DNA from: Branchiostoma floridae
Lineage: Eukaryota; Chordata; Leptocardii; Amphioxiformes; Branchiostomatidae
Length of the DNA: 64,000 bases
Direction: 5' to 3'
Assembly (NCBI RefSeq): GCF_000003815.2
Contig: NC_049980.1
Coordinates: forward strand, 24,908,660-24,972,659
Positions 46,401 to 59,196 of the stretch are shown here, one piece after another; positions within the stretch are counted from its first letter, which is position 1, and every line of letters starts with the position of its first letter. The position numbers and the translations under genes were made by a program. The notes under the pieces were generated by a model. It was given only the letters and a program-made list of their open reading frames with translations, ran no database searches and was not told the origin of the DNA.

Positions 46401-47224
46401 GTTGTAAATAACAGATATTCCGCACTCCTTTGGTCCACTTGTACTTGTGACTAGAGAAATGTCAGACATTTTTTTCGTGTCGCTCATCACGTAATACTGC
46501 TTCTTTCCCACGAGACCGTGCATGCAGTTGACAGGCTTTCTCAGGGTCAAGTCTCCTAATACGCCTTTCTTTAATACTGCTCCCTCCCCCGGCTGCCCAA
46601 GTTTTCCTGACATTTTTCATGCTTAACGGGACGTGATAGGTTCGTTCCGTACAATTTTACACCTGCGATCGATCGTCATGACTTCTGGTGTGAAATCGGG
46701 AAGAAATTTGACGAATTCTGGCGAAGAAATTGGCAAGTTCCATGACAGTCTCCCACGACCTTTGACCCCACACCTGTGACATAGAGGTCCCCATGAAGAC
46801 GGTAGGAATCCATCCACCCCGGTTCCATCACTGGAAGCAAGCTGGGTTACGATTTCGGGAAAGCTTACATGTCTCAGCAAGGCAGCATCGTTACCTACCT
46901 CCTCCTTGCCTTCAGATAAAAGAGGAGTTGTTGGTTAAAGGTGCGACAACCAGGCACACATGGCTGACCGAAACGCATTCCATCATTTTACCTCCAAGGG
47001 TTCCATCTGACACGGTGCCTAGTAGCAGATGTGGAAGTGTCACAGATAATTTTGAGTTGAAAGCTGACCTTCGCATTCATAGCTATACTTTACATAGGAA
47101 CGCGTGAAGGCGGTCGGATTCCCCCGAAATTACATTGAATATTGAGTTGAATAAGGCGACAATGTGTGCATGTGTATGAGTGTGTAGCGTTATGTATGCA
47201 TGCGTGCGCGCCTGCGTCTGTGTT

Positions 47225-47228
<4 letters not shown>

Positions 47229-47308
<80 letters not shown>
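47229..47308. repeat. (TG)n microsatellite, about 40 units
   Basis: An uninterrupted TG dinucleotide run of about 80 bases. Open frames across it on both strands are artefacts of the repeat. Confidence 0.97.
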
Positions 47309-47309
<1 letters not shown>

Positions 47310-48701
47310 TGAAGAGAGGGAGAGAGAGAATGTATGCGTGTACATGTGTTGGTACACTCAACGGATACACCTATGTCAGACAGGTGTGTGTATTACCTGT
47401 GCATAAAAGTACCGGCGCAAGGAGGCGCTTTCAAAACATGCACTACCTGTCCACTGTTAGCGTAATGTGGACTGTGTCGCCATACTTCACTTTGATATAA
47501 AGCTTCATGTAAGGAGTAAAGCCGTGATGGTTGCGCCGGAACATTTAGCCCTGTGTCGTGTACCAAAGCAACGGCAACAGGCTATCGTCGCTCACGTATT
47601 AAAACTAATAAGGATGACATCAAGGCAAGCAACTGATAACCCAATATTATGATAGCTTCCCAGGTAATTATCGTTCATCTCATAATCAGCGGTGGCCAAA
47701 TACTGTAAAACACACCTGTGTCCCTCCAACAAATCAATATCAAACAATGGCGTCCCTTCAATTGACATAACAATTATCATCGGTCGATGTATCCTTCTCC
47801 GCATATATAAACATTCTGCACAAGAACATCGCATGATGGCTAGAAGACTATTAATCACTTTTTACAATAGCTAGAATAATGTGTAGATATCGTATGCTTG
47901 ATCCTATAGAATATCAGCGATCAGTTCCTTTGCAAACCTTATAATACCTCTCTGCATTTGATAACATTTCGTGCGTTTAAGGCCTTTGTGAAAAATGTTA
48001 CAATAACATAAATGTCCTCCTTCTCTGTGTGTGTGTGATCCTGCAGTGTCCCCACACCTGTGCGCTGGACAGGTGGATCGATGGGGGAACAATGCCGCAC
48101 CGACACGCAACATCGCCATCAAGTGTTGTCACCACCTCGGCTACACGGAAGTCCTGGCCGGGCGATTCGGACAAAATTGGTTGTGTCAATATGGCGGCAG
48201 GTGCAGGCGTTATTCGGCGGCGAGATGAAGCGCATCGATCTGCGGCCATGATGGTTACAGTTCGTCACCGTCAGGATGGGTTTGTCAGACCCGTACATAC
48301 ATGGGATCGCTCTTTCACAAAACCAAATCAACGTTATAATAATCGTGTACTTGCAAATACATGTACATGCCCAGAAGCTAATCGCAACGGTACCTGTAGT
48401 ATGGAATAAATAGTACAGTAATATAAACATAACTTATACTAAGAAAATCAACAAAGTAAAATACTAAGCTAATCGAAAATACCTATAGTATAGAATGAAT
48501 AATCACAAGTAGCTTAGTATGGAATGAATATCACAGTGATATGAACAGATACCTATAAATCTCTACTAAGATACCAATAAAGTAAAATATCAAGGCCTAA
48601 GGCTACTTTTAGATTTGTGCAGATAGTGCGTCGCGATATGCGCAATATGCGCTGTTGTAATTGTATGAAAAGTATTTCAAGTATTCATATCATGCTGTTA
48701 T

Positions 48702-48854
48702 NNNNNNNNNNNNNNNNNNNNNNNNNNNNNNNNNNNNNNNNNNNNNNNNNNNNNNNNNNNNNNNNNNNNNNNNNNNNNNNNNNNNNNNNNNNNNNNNNNN
48801 NNNNNNNNNNNNNNNNNNNNNNNNNNNNNNNNNNNNNNNNNNNNNNNNNNNNNN
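48702..48854. other. assembly gap
   Basis: A run of 153 N. Apparent reading frames through it are meaningless. Confidence 1.
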
Positions 48855-50759
48855 AAATTGTGACCTTTGTGGAGGAGGGCGGACAAAAGACGTGACATAT
48901 GATAATGTCACAATTTCCCCCACAACGTCTGATTGTTTCTGATTGTTTACGAATAACCATCGTTGCAACGAATCCGCAAACATATGATATCTAGTCTTGA
49001 ATCCGTAAATATATATGCAGATCTGTGTTTTTGAATGGAAATGCTTTTGAACGGGAAGTTGGCTATGTTATAACCTGTGGTACAGCACATTCTTTATGTA
49101 GACTATTCCCACATCGAGTTGGACATCTTTATCCATCACTGCGAGATAGTTGCTGGGGATCTATTTCGATTCAAATTAGCTTACATCAAAGGTGAGGCCC
49201 TACAGCGGCGGCACTTAACGATCGATACATGACTATTGGATGAAAACGCGGGATGATTAATGGGGCTGTAATGGTGATGGCGCTGTGGATTGTGTCAACA
49301 AGAATCAAACACAAATGTATCAAAGTACATGCATGGGGAGCACAAAATAGCTGTATTTTTCTATGTGTGGGTTAGAATATTTCGTCCTATACGTCCTTGG
49401 GCGCCCAGATGCTAACATGGAGACATCTCTGATCTTCTTGTATTGCAAAGGCGCAAGTTATTTGTCGTCTTCTGAAGTTCTGTCGTTCTTATTGCAGTAA
49501 CATATTGCCCACAATACAGTGCAAAGTCTGCCTGCAAATTTCTACAAAATTATCAATGATCAGTGGTGGCGAGGCATCCATCAGCTGTCTGGCCTATGCC
49601 ATGGTCACATCCAAACCGGGGTCCGATCGGGCTGTTAGTGGGAATGAAAAATGTACACAAAATATGCTCGATCGAGCTCATTGCTCAACTACTTCTCTTA
49701 TAATTTCCTGTGTTTGGTTGTCTTTTATATCATACTTTTCTACTCGTTCCAATAAACTGATAAGCCGGTTGGACCCTTTGGAAATATGACCGAAGCACTA
49801 TCATGATCGCCGACACCTGTTCACGCCCGCCAATACGCACCATACAACACAGAGGGCATCTGAATAATCTGCATGTACTAGGCAGGTACCTGGCACAAAA
49901 TAACGAATGCTTCGTACCATCATGAATGTGTATACATTCAGTAGTGGTGAAGACTATTTCACACGCACGTCATCAATAGCTCATCATCCATGACAGCGCC
50001 TGATAATTAATATGAGCTTTTACATATTATATCAGCATCATATCAACTATAACCAGGGAGTGTTAATCCTAGCTATAGGTGGGTCTCCCTTTTCTTCAGG
50101 GAAATAATCGCATAAATCCACCAACAAAAACCCTCCTCGGTGTAAATGGAACCACCTGCGGCCTGTATCAGTTGATGAATGCATTCTGCCTTAATCCGAG
50201 GCAATCTCCCATCATTGTGAAAGGTGTTAGCTGCCAAAGCTCCGTTCTCCACACCTGCCTGTTCCACAGCAATCTGAGAATGACTAGGCGATTAATAAAC
50301 TTTCCCTCATTACGTCATTAGGGGTACTGGATCAACATCATGTACATGGTGTTACACGTATGAGCATGTAACGTTATATCCGTTTTCTGGCCTCATAATT
50401 CTTCCGGCTATCTGAAAGGCACATTGGGAAAATGCGCATAATCCTGAAGCCTTCTACTCGACCGTCGGCTAACCTTGCCGTATGTTTCATATTCCTATTT
50501 TCATGTGGTACGATTTCCTGAATTTTAAGCAAGACGTCGATTCAACGGTGTTTAATAGTTTCTCGCAAATTCAATAGTTTTTGTAGAGTAAGTCAATCTT
50601 GTAACTTGTCATGGTGTTGTTTTGACATACTACTGCCAATACTTTAGGTGCTCTGAAAGTATGCAATATTAGTGGGCCATACAGCCGTGATAGTAATTTG
50701 TCACACCTACACTCCTTAAATGACCACGCTGCCATTTTGTATGTAAATGTACAAATATT

Positions 50760-50765
50760 TTTATT
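50760..50765 (-). terminator. Id: candidate polyadenylation signal of the Id gene
   Basis: Minus-strand AATAAA about 660 nt beyond the inferred stop codon at 51426. It depends on the inferred last exon being correct. Confidence 0.3.
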
Positions 50766-51425
50766 ACACATCAATTAACGAAAATAGTGATACATTCTTT
50801 CGTGTCGTCATATATTTTTTTGTCTTCTTGATTTCTCACTCCCCACTTCATAGCTCCTTAACTTTAAAACTTTGTGTACAAAAAGTAATATAAGACCACA
50901 TTTTCAGTCACTATACAACAGATATCTACAAAGTACTACACACTTGTTTTCCTTGATACAGCATCATATTGGGTGGGTTTAATTGTGTCAAAGAGATCCA
51001 GGGTCTGACACTTCAGTATGAAATATTACGTCCAAATGACTGTCCAGTACTAAGGTGGGTTTGTGTTCTTTTTCAAATACTATATTATTTACTACACATA
51101 CAGATACAAACACAGCAAGAGTATAGGACGTTCTATCTGCGCTAGAATGACATATACTGCACCAATGTTTGATAACTTTAAAGATGCTGGGAAAATACAG
51201 TGTAGTCTGTCCATATTATAGTCTGTATTAACAATGCAGAAATTACATCTGCAGATAGGTAAGACATCTGGAGTTGACATCAGGTTTTACAACAGTCAAG
51301 TGTGTCCTTTGGTTTCAACAACACTCAAGTCTTTGCACAATGTCGTGTTAGCCAGTGCTGCCATCTTTTCTCAGGAAGAAGCAATGGTGGTACGGCTGAA
51401 GACAGCATCGGTTGGTTTCATGGCT

Positions 51426-54400
51426 TCAGTCCTTGCAGAGGGATGGACAACAGGCTGACAGGGAGGGAGATGACATTTCTGGCACACCGCTAAGGTTTCT
51501 CACCTGGAAACAAGCCAGAAGACATGGTTAGAAACAGATCAACATCACTCAATGGTGAACATGAACCAGGTGTAAACATATCCCCGCTAGGTGTCTCTTC
51601 TATTTACCCTATTCATCCACACCATTTACAGTGCATGAAAGACATTGGGTTCAATACACTACAACTTCAATGGCTTCTCTCTTTCACAACCTCCCGCCTA
51701 CCATAAGCTGTTTTCTTTAAGACAGGTGCAATTTTACAAATGAAATACAACAAACAACCTATCGGGTTGCGCCAAGAAACAAATTGTCTGGTGGTTCCAA
51801 CAACAATTAGTATTTATTCCACACACAAAACTCAACTATTGTGTTTGGAACACCCACATCTTCAAACTAAGGGTGAACCTTTGTTCTACATTGCTTTGAG
51901 AAGTTAGACAGAAGTCATGAGGCGATTGTGAAAGAGTGAACTACACTGGCAAACAATAGACCCCGAAATGGGAACTAGGTGCCAAGCTCCACCCATCCAG
52001 TTCCCACCACCTGGACGGCCAGGTGCCACCACAGGTGAGGCCTCAGGTGATCAGGTGTCAATGGATTACCTATTAGTCTGATCATGTGTCCATGAATTAC
52101 CGTTCCACTCAACCATTTGAGTTGACAGGAAGGTTTTCTGACCTTCATGTAATTAGGACCTACGACTTTTTATGATTTTTATTTTCGTTCTAACGTTCTA
52201 ACAAATGATTATAAAGACCTGTTCCTACCTGATTCAAAAGGATGACTTCTCTGGGGCTAGCACACTCTCGTGGTGGGTAGAACTGTCTCTGGTTTATCTG
52301 ACAGCAACGCCTGGAAACACATGAAGAAAAACATGTTAATTCACTTGGTTGGGAAAATATCAACAATGATACAGCTAAACAAGGATAAGAATAGCTTTTG
52401 GGTTAAGAGAGTTCATTTCCGTGTTAAGTTTCAACTGCGTAGGAAGGTGCAGTTCAGGTGGGGCATCTGTTATGACAACAGCAGGTGAACCGTTGTGCAC
52501 AGGATGTACGCTCTCCAACCTCGCTTGTTTAGCTTGAAACATACGAGGTTGTTCAACGTCTGTAGGGTGGCGCCATCTAGTTTTGTCTCGGGATGGTTGG
52601 ACGGCGGGCCCGCAATATCTCAAGGCAAGAATGTGGCCGGTGAGAAGGAACATGAGATTGGGACCGGCTGTTGATGGGGATATGAGGGGATACAGGAGTC
52701 GCATGTGCAGGATTTGGGCTGCGCACATGGGACGACTCAGGGCTTGGTGATCTTTGATGAGAAATTTTATGTTTCTATTATAATTTGTAAGGTTTGATAA
52801 AAAAAATGCATTTAACAAACGATGCAGAGCTCCAAAATAACATCGACCAACGGCCGCGTCATTTAGCGGCAATCAAATCTGCGCCTCGAAGGGCCGATAT
52901 GTTGTCACATCGCATGTAACCATCATCTAGTTTCTAAAAAATACCTTCAGATTTTATAATATTCAGGCCTTCGATGGCTATTATCGTTTCGTGCGTAGGC
53001 TAGATTTGCGCCAGAGGAAATACGAAGCTTGAATTGTGAGGAGGTTGTGGCGCCGAGGTGTCCCCTTGCCCTTGAGACAATTCTGAATTACTACGTCTGT
53101 CAGCGTGTCCTCAATTACAGCCGACGGCTACACAGCTCAAACGTCTTAAGGAGACACAGAACATGCGACTTTAACGTTCTTCCGCGACTAGATAAATATG
53201 AGGGGACGGAGAAAGCTAAGAATGCAAGCTTCTCTGCATCAGTGATAAATTTGTCTTTAAGTTTAACTGTATCCGAAATAGGTTAGACTGACCGATATTT
53301 TAATGGCCGCCAAAAATTCATCGCAGTTGTAAATAAGACTTCATGTTTCGATAACATTTGTCCAGTCGTTCTTAAAATGATGAAGAGAAATCATGACCGG
53401 CCATGTTGGATGGTTATCAAGGCTGGAATGTTTGACGAGCTAATTCCTAACCATTTCCAGCAAGGAGGAGCGCCACACAGCTGCCGGGTTATGATGTACA
53501 TACACAACTGGTTCCTATATAGAGCACCAATCTGCAAAAATACACCCAACCCTACATGCACAAATGTCTCACATTTTTCCGGTCCAAAAAGCTAACCCAT
53601 GGCCCAGAAAAATGTTATCTTCGTCAATTAGCAATTACTGATACCAATGCGTCGAAGTGCTAATGTCAGATTCGTGACGTAATCGGCTACACAGGTGCGC
53701 GACGAATGTGATCTTTCTCAAGATACAGCCCGGAATAGCGCACCTTCCAAACAAGAGATATTGTTGACACATGTACTTCAGTTCACGTCGGACGGGAAAC
53801 GACTATCACCGTATCCTACTTCAACACTAATAATGTAGGAAACTACTACACGAATGCACAAGGAGGAAATCGCATGTGTTCTCTTTCACGCGGTTTCGAG
53901 AAAACAGGAAACGTGTAGCAACAGCACCGGCACCGGTTGCCGTTCTTCTACTTCGGCATCATCCTCATACTATCCTCTAAATAATCACTGTTGTTTATAC
54001 TTTGAATGTGAGATCCATAAAAAAGGTATATAGCACATACTAATATTCCCAATTATGATTGTTAAATTAACAAAATGTGGCACATTTCCACACATAATTT
54101 CTTATGACCGCAGTTTGCATACGAAAGATTTCCACATGAAATATCCGTTTAAACATTGAGTTCCTCCCTATTTCACCGCCTCGTGTCAGACCATTGCCTT
54201 GGAAAGTTGAGCTTGATTGTAGTATTTTCTAAGAAAAATCGATTAATTCCCGTCTTTAAGTCTCTAGAGGCGTATACAAGGTCATGAGAAGGCGGTGCGC
54301 CTAGTCAGTGCACGTACGGAACAGCACTTAGGTGGGGCGGGCGCCGGTATTACGTATGGGGAAACGTGAACATACTACCAGAACAGCAGCGGAAGAGGCA

Positions 54401-55049
54401 ATTTCAGGAGGAAACACATTTTCAAACGATTGTATGAGCATCTACATGCCTTATGTGGCATGTATAATGTTAAATACACTTCACTGTGACAACGCTCGAG
54501 CTTCAAAAACGTTTGCGGAGACATGAATACACAATTTTGATGCAACAGAGCGATGGAGACATATCGCGGTAAATAAACATGAGAATGGCACGGAACTGGG
54601 ACTTGGGTTAAGAATACATGCTGGCACAAATTTAAAAAAAAAAGGGTTCTTACCTGTGTGTGTGTTTGTCTGTTGTTGCCGTCTTGTGTGAGTGCGAGGG
54701 CGCCGAGAGGTTTTCTATCCCGGCCGGTCGGGCTCGTCTCAGCCATCCCTACTGACAGCGACAGAGCTTGTACTCCCGGATGTCCATCCAACGCCGTCTG
54801 CAAGTCCTGGATATAGTCTATTACATGCTGGAGGATTTCTATTCTCGACATCTTCTTGTTGGTTGGAATTGTCGGCACGAGTTCCCTCAACTTGGAGTAA
54901 CAGTCGTTCATGTCCATGTTGTACAGTGACTGTAAGCCGGACGAGCTGGGAAGGGCCGTCTTCAGCGCCTTCATCGGGATCGGGTCGTGAAGCTTCCGAA
55001 GGGCGGCTTCGCTGGCGGGCAGCACGGACATCGGGCTTTGTGGCTTCAT
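51426..55049 (-). CDS. Id: Id-type HLH protein (inhibitor of DNA binding)
   Basis: The first coding exon (54654-55049) starts MKPQSPMSV and encodes an HLH domain at about residues 43-87: [18 protein letters not shown], the loop [10 protein letters not shown], then [14 protein letters not shown]. There is no basic region, the hallmark of Id proteins, which pair with E-proteins and block DNA binding. A later RKPLGAL segment (112-118) resembles the destruction box of vertebrate Id2. The exon ends in phase 0 at a GTAAGA donor. Two further exons fit in frame: 52229-52297 (23 codons, starting INQRQFYPP) and 51426-51503 (ending CKD, stop at 51426-51428), giving 180 residues. The HLH exon is certain. 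The downstream exons are inferred from splice signals only, and the true tail could differ. A second in-frame ATG lies at codon 7. Confidence 0.85.
52008..52057. promoter_or_regulatory. cluster of five E-boxes in an Id intron
   Basis: One CACCTG (52008) and four CAGGTG (52020, 52032, 52044, 52052) fall in 50 bases. The first four steps start 12 bases apart and the last 8. CAGGTG is the preferred site of E-proteins and of Snail/ZEB repressors. Confidence 0.6.
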
Positions 55050-55178
55050 TACGGAACCGTAAGAAAAAATTGCTGCGACTTCTCGACGATAAAATCCGTG
55101 CGATTGCTGGTATCCTTCACGGTGCACGCGCTGAGAATGTTTCTCTCGGAATGCCTGTGCCTCTGATGATGTCGAAGG

Positions 55179-55185
55179 TTTATAT
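55179..55185 (-). promoter_or_regulatory. Id: TATA box of the Id gene
   Basis: Minus strand ATATAAA about 130 bases upstream of the ATG at 55049, predicting a start site near 55150 and a 5' UTR of about 100 nt. An NF-Y-like CCAAT (plus strand, near 55253) and a CCACGCCCC box (near 55232) lie just upstream. Confidence 0.6.
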
Positions 55186-55366
55186 CTGAACCAAACAAAC
55201 AGCGGCTTTCCCAGCTGTGGACACAATTAAGCCACGCCCCTTCACCCGACCCAACCAATGGGCACGGGGCAATCACCGACACCATTGTTATTTCGACACT
55301 AATGTCAGAGCAATGACCAATCAGAAGGCGAGAAGCACCACGTCGTGTTGAACTGCTCCACCCCGG

Positions 55367-55704
55367 GGCGCCCCGTCGCCAACATGTGGGGCACTGCATG
55401 TTGAAGACCGGTGGGTCCTGATAGTCTGATTTTTAGGGGCTTCGTGACGTCACACGGCCCCTTTCACACAGGGATTCCCCCGTCGGGGAAGCGTACCGGT
55501 ATGTTTTGGAACTTTTCTCGGGTTCGTGGCGGGTTGGCACCGCCACACCAGGGTTGAGTTGGTACGTTCCCACAGCTGCACCCGGGCTGTGTGTACTTTT
55601 CGCATGACAGCCACAATCATATTTGACATGTGATTAATTTGGGCGAACACGGCGCAATCAACAACAGCCAGGCGCGCCTCTCTGGCGCCAGTGTCGTGAC
55701 GTCA
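55367..55704. promoter_or_regulatory. upstream Id region with two full CREs and two GGCGCC boxes
   Basis: TGACGTCA palindromes stand at 55445-55452 and 55697-55704, each in the longer context CGTGACGTCAC. GGCGCC occurs at 55367-55372 and 55684-55689. CRE sites bind CREB/ATF. GGCGCC elements are part of BMP-Smad response elements in vertebrate Id promoters, but the GTCT partner at the usual spacing is not present here. Confidence 0.5.
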
Positions 55705-55719
55705 CCCATTCATCCCCGC

Positions 55720-58600
55720 TTGATGCCTGTCAAACTGGCGTCGGGCTGGCGGTCGCTATGGCGACGACCACGCCAATCAAATCCGCGCACAAGGCGCCCG
55801 TACACTTGCGGCCGATCCTTGTTGATAAATGGAGCCCTAATGTTGTCACCTTCGCCCCCTTCCAAGCGCACCTGTGCATTTGCATACGGCTACAGGCGTG
55901 GGACGCAAAAATATACCTCGGGGTGCATTCCTCCCGCTCTGTTACTCATGGGCCGGGGAAAATCGGTTTGCTGGCCGTGAAAATAAAACTATGGCCTCCT
56001 GCTTAAAACCTTGGTGGGAAAAACGAAGAAATGCCAGCGTGTTGTTTCAGAGGTGTTGATATTTCCTACAAGTGAAAAATCAGAATGTTCTGTGCCGGAA
56101 TGTCCACATTCCATCACCAGATGGATGTGTTTCAAAAGAGCCGAGATAAACTTTTAAACAAAACTCAAAAGGACTAGATGTCTCGAGGCACCCTTGCACA
56201 TCTGTGTGACCGTTTGTATGACTTCTCGTCTAATTGCCTGTCGATGCTTTGTACAAACTTGAGGCGATTACCATTAGACAGTCAACACACGGCTGTTGTT
56301 GTTGACGGTACACACTCCGGGGCTGTGCAGCTGGGCGCCCGAGATTGCTAAATGCACACAAAAACTCTTATCAACTTAGAGCGAAAATAAGTCTAACACT
56401 GAATCCAGCAATCCGCATTTTTCTGGTGAGATTTGTAGCGTTCGGTCGCCAAACGTTCAGAGTTTAGAGTTAGACCTAAAGCAAAGTTAGTGCAAACTGG
56501 TTGTGTAAAACCATTGACGTTGGTATAACTAAAAGAATTCTCATATGTTCTATATTCTATCAAGCTGATAATGTTATTTTTAGTTCCTGTAAAGCTTTTA
56601 TAACTTTCTTTTCCTTTACGCCCCAACATTGTTAACTTATCATTTGCCCACCACAGTTAAACTTCTTATTCAGTTATTGGAAAACCAAACTGTCTGGCTG
56701 GAAATCCGCAGAGCTGGTGGTGTAATGGTCTGTCTTGGCCAGTACAAAAGTAGGTTTTGTTGGGAATCAGGGACCACATGCCTTCACACCCGCTCAAATC
56801 ATTGTTGCGTCTTCGCCCCAATGGTCTTTCTCATGGAACTTGATTCTCTCTGGCGCCGAGCTGCAGAAATTATAATAATTTGTCTAATCTGGTCTCAATT
56901 CCGACAATTCCTAGGTTTACAAGGGCAGGGCCGGCCACATACCAAGTAAAACAAGCCACACATGTTACCGTTTTCCCTTTACTCAAGACTCCGCTTGGTT
57001 TTCCTTGGCGCGACGTTGTACAATTTGTGAGTCAGCTTCTGTTGTGTAAAAAATGTGGCTGTCTCGGAAACACCTGTTTATTCAATAAACGGCATCTCGA
57101 CCGACGAATTAAGGCTGTAAAACGTACTCAAGTAGTCTACCAAAACATGGAAAGGCGCCTGTACGAGGGGAGCACAAGTTTGCAATTGTACCCCTATAAA
57201 ATCTGTAACAGTTACTCCATTTTCTGAGGTTTTATAGCAATGAGGCTTAAACTTTTACCGAAATACAATTGATGGAAACTACCAATTTTATAAACACATT
57301 CATCATCGAAAGTTCCCTCGGAAAACTCACAAGTGCAAGTTGAAAGAACTTCCTGCTTTTTTAACATTCTCCTTTTTCCACGGCTGCGTGGAATGTGGAA
57401 CTTTTGTTACAATACTTTTGACTGCCCTTGGTTTCCCCAGCGCGACGCCAAGAATGCACCGGAACGAGGCCCACATGGCGAGTTTTTTTCCCGGGAAAAC
57501 TCGCAACGGGTGCAGCATGAAACTGTGGGGTCAGCCCGGTGAAAAGCAGGGTGTCGTTCTCCCACTTTGTTTTCCCAACGTAGCACATTCTGCGCCCCAT
57601 CTGTTAGAACTAAAGCCCTTTGGACAAAACACATAGTTTGCTTTGATACTTTTACTTTGATACTGACACACTGTTTTCTCCTCCCCATCTGCAGTCAACT
57701 CCACGTGTTGTCTTCACACAATCGTAGGGAGAACTTTTTGTTTGGGGGTGTCGCACTTCGACCTTGTTGTTTCCTACTATAAAACGTGGTTTGTACATGT
57801 ACTTGCAGAACAGAAATAATATCTGGGAAGTATCCAATATGTTCGAATATCGAGCTGGTTTGTGTTGGAGTTTCTTGTACGTGTTATTGTAGTGTAGTTG
57901 GTGCCATTTGAGTTTAGTGTGACTGTTACAATGGATCGAGGGCAACAGTCTGCTTGAAAATCTCATTTTTCTGCCCATATTGGTGCCTCGGGATGAGTTA
58001 AAAAGATAAAGAAATCTTTTTTTCCAGATTGCCCAAAAATTCGTGAAACTTCAAGACAACTTTCTGATTGAGACATTCCTTGCTTCCTCCAGTCGGCCGA
58101 AGTTTCGGTGATAATCCAAACATAAGTGATGACAGGTCAATAAATAAGGGTCTCATCACTGATGACAACAGATCGCACACGTGTGGCTGCAATCACCACT
58201 TCCGGTCCCATTTTTCCTCAATCACTTTCTTTCCTGAGTAATTAAAAAAACATGATACTTTGTGGTTTGAAAACGAGAATACACTTTTTTCTACGAAAAG
58301 TTCGATGCACATTCACGGTTCCCCACATCAGGATTGCGGCACGGATTCCGTTTCTCCCGTCAGCTGGTAGTCAGCTGGCGGTCGACCGGTCCAGTCCAGG
58401 CACTTTTCGTGCCCCGCAATCTGAACTGTCTGATTGAAAATTTGTCAGGACCTACCAGCATCTCCATTGAGGAATTGCCATCTGCTCCGATGGTGGGAAG
58501 TTTATCTGTGCGACCAACTTGCCATCTTGTTGTCCCGCGTGTGACAGGCAACTTTGATTCATATGACCTTTCACGCGATTTCCAAATGATACATAGTGAT
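55720..58600. other. non-coding stretch upstream of Id
   Basis: No exon-like signals or family-like frames were seen on either strand. Overlapping short frames at 57330-57690 exist on both strands but none looks like a protein. Confidence 0.45.
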
Positions 58601-58608
58601 CTTATAAA

Positions 58609-58708
58609 NNNNNNNNNNNNNNNNNNNNNNNNNNNNNNNNNNNNNNNNNNNNNNNNNNNNNNNNNNNNNNNNNNNNNNNNNNNNNNNNNNNNNNNNNNNN
58701 NNNNNNNN
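58609..58708. other. assembly gap
   Basis: A run of exactly 100 N, the usual placeholder for a gap of unknown size. Confidence 1.
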
Positions 58709-59196
58709 GTTTTGAGTTTAGAACTTTACTTTTGGCCAGAGAACACGACTGGGAAGGGAGGAACAACATACCACCTAAGGAGACGCCGAGAGGCTCAAGT
58801 TTGATGTGTGTCCCTCCCACTTTCTTGGTCAGGAAGTATCCTTTTCACGCTTGCGAGTTTGGCTGTGTTTGTCATTTGGATGGGCTTGAATCGCCACTTT
58901 GTTAGCTGACGGACGGAACATGTGCGGCTGTGTGTGTGAGAAAGTCTGCCCCATTGACGCTATGAAAACACTTGGCGCCAGTAGTCTGCGCCGTAAGACA
59001 GCCCCACACCTCGCCATATGCTGCTCGCTCTCGATACCTCTTTCCATCTGGCCTTGTTTCCTCCTCCAAGGCCGCCAAATCCCAGGACTGTCAAGTCTCC
59101 TCGCTCCTCGGAGACGACGAGAGGTTCGAATCCCCGCAACTAGGGCGAAATCGCGGCTTTTTCCCACCGCAGACTAGCCACAGAAGGTGTAGCGTG

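Larger units (their letters stand above)
43500..50700. other. gene-poor stretch between inverted-repeat element and Id gene
   Basis: It holds the GT microsatellite (47229-47308) and an assembly gap (48702-48854). A 93-codon minus-strand frame at 46332-46613 has no recognisable family or splice context. I see no supported gene. Confidence 0.5.

Noticed and set aside
46332-46613. 93-codon minus-strand frame starting MSGKLGQPG
   Set aside because: An ATG start is present, but there is no family resemblance, splice context or promoter signal; random frames of this length occur throughout the region.
47180-47500. Long Cys-Val or His-Thr frames
   Set aside because: They are translations of the TG microsatellite.
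48617-48983. Frames running through N positions
   Set aside because: They cross an assembly gap and carry no information.
53051-53068. GGCGCC followed five bases later by GTCC, resembling a BMP-Smad element in the Id intron
   Set aside because: The second half-site is GTCC rather than GTCT and the match is single, so chance is likely.
58334-58820. Frames across the second gap
   Set aside because: Same reason: the middle is N, and the flanks show no family resemblance.
59123-59133. GGTTCGAATCC, a tRNA B-box match
   Set aside because: No matching T-stem, anticodon arm or acceptor stem could be folded around it, and no A-box at a suitable distance was found.
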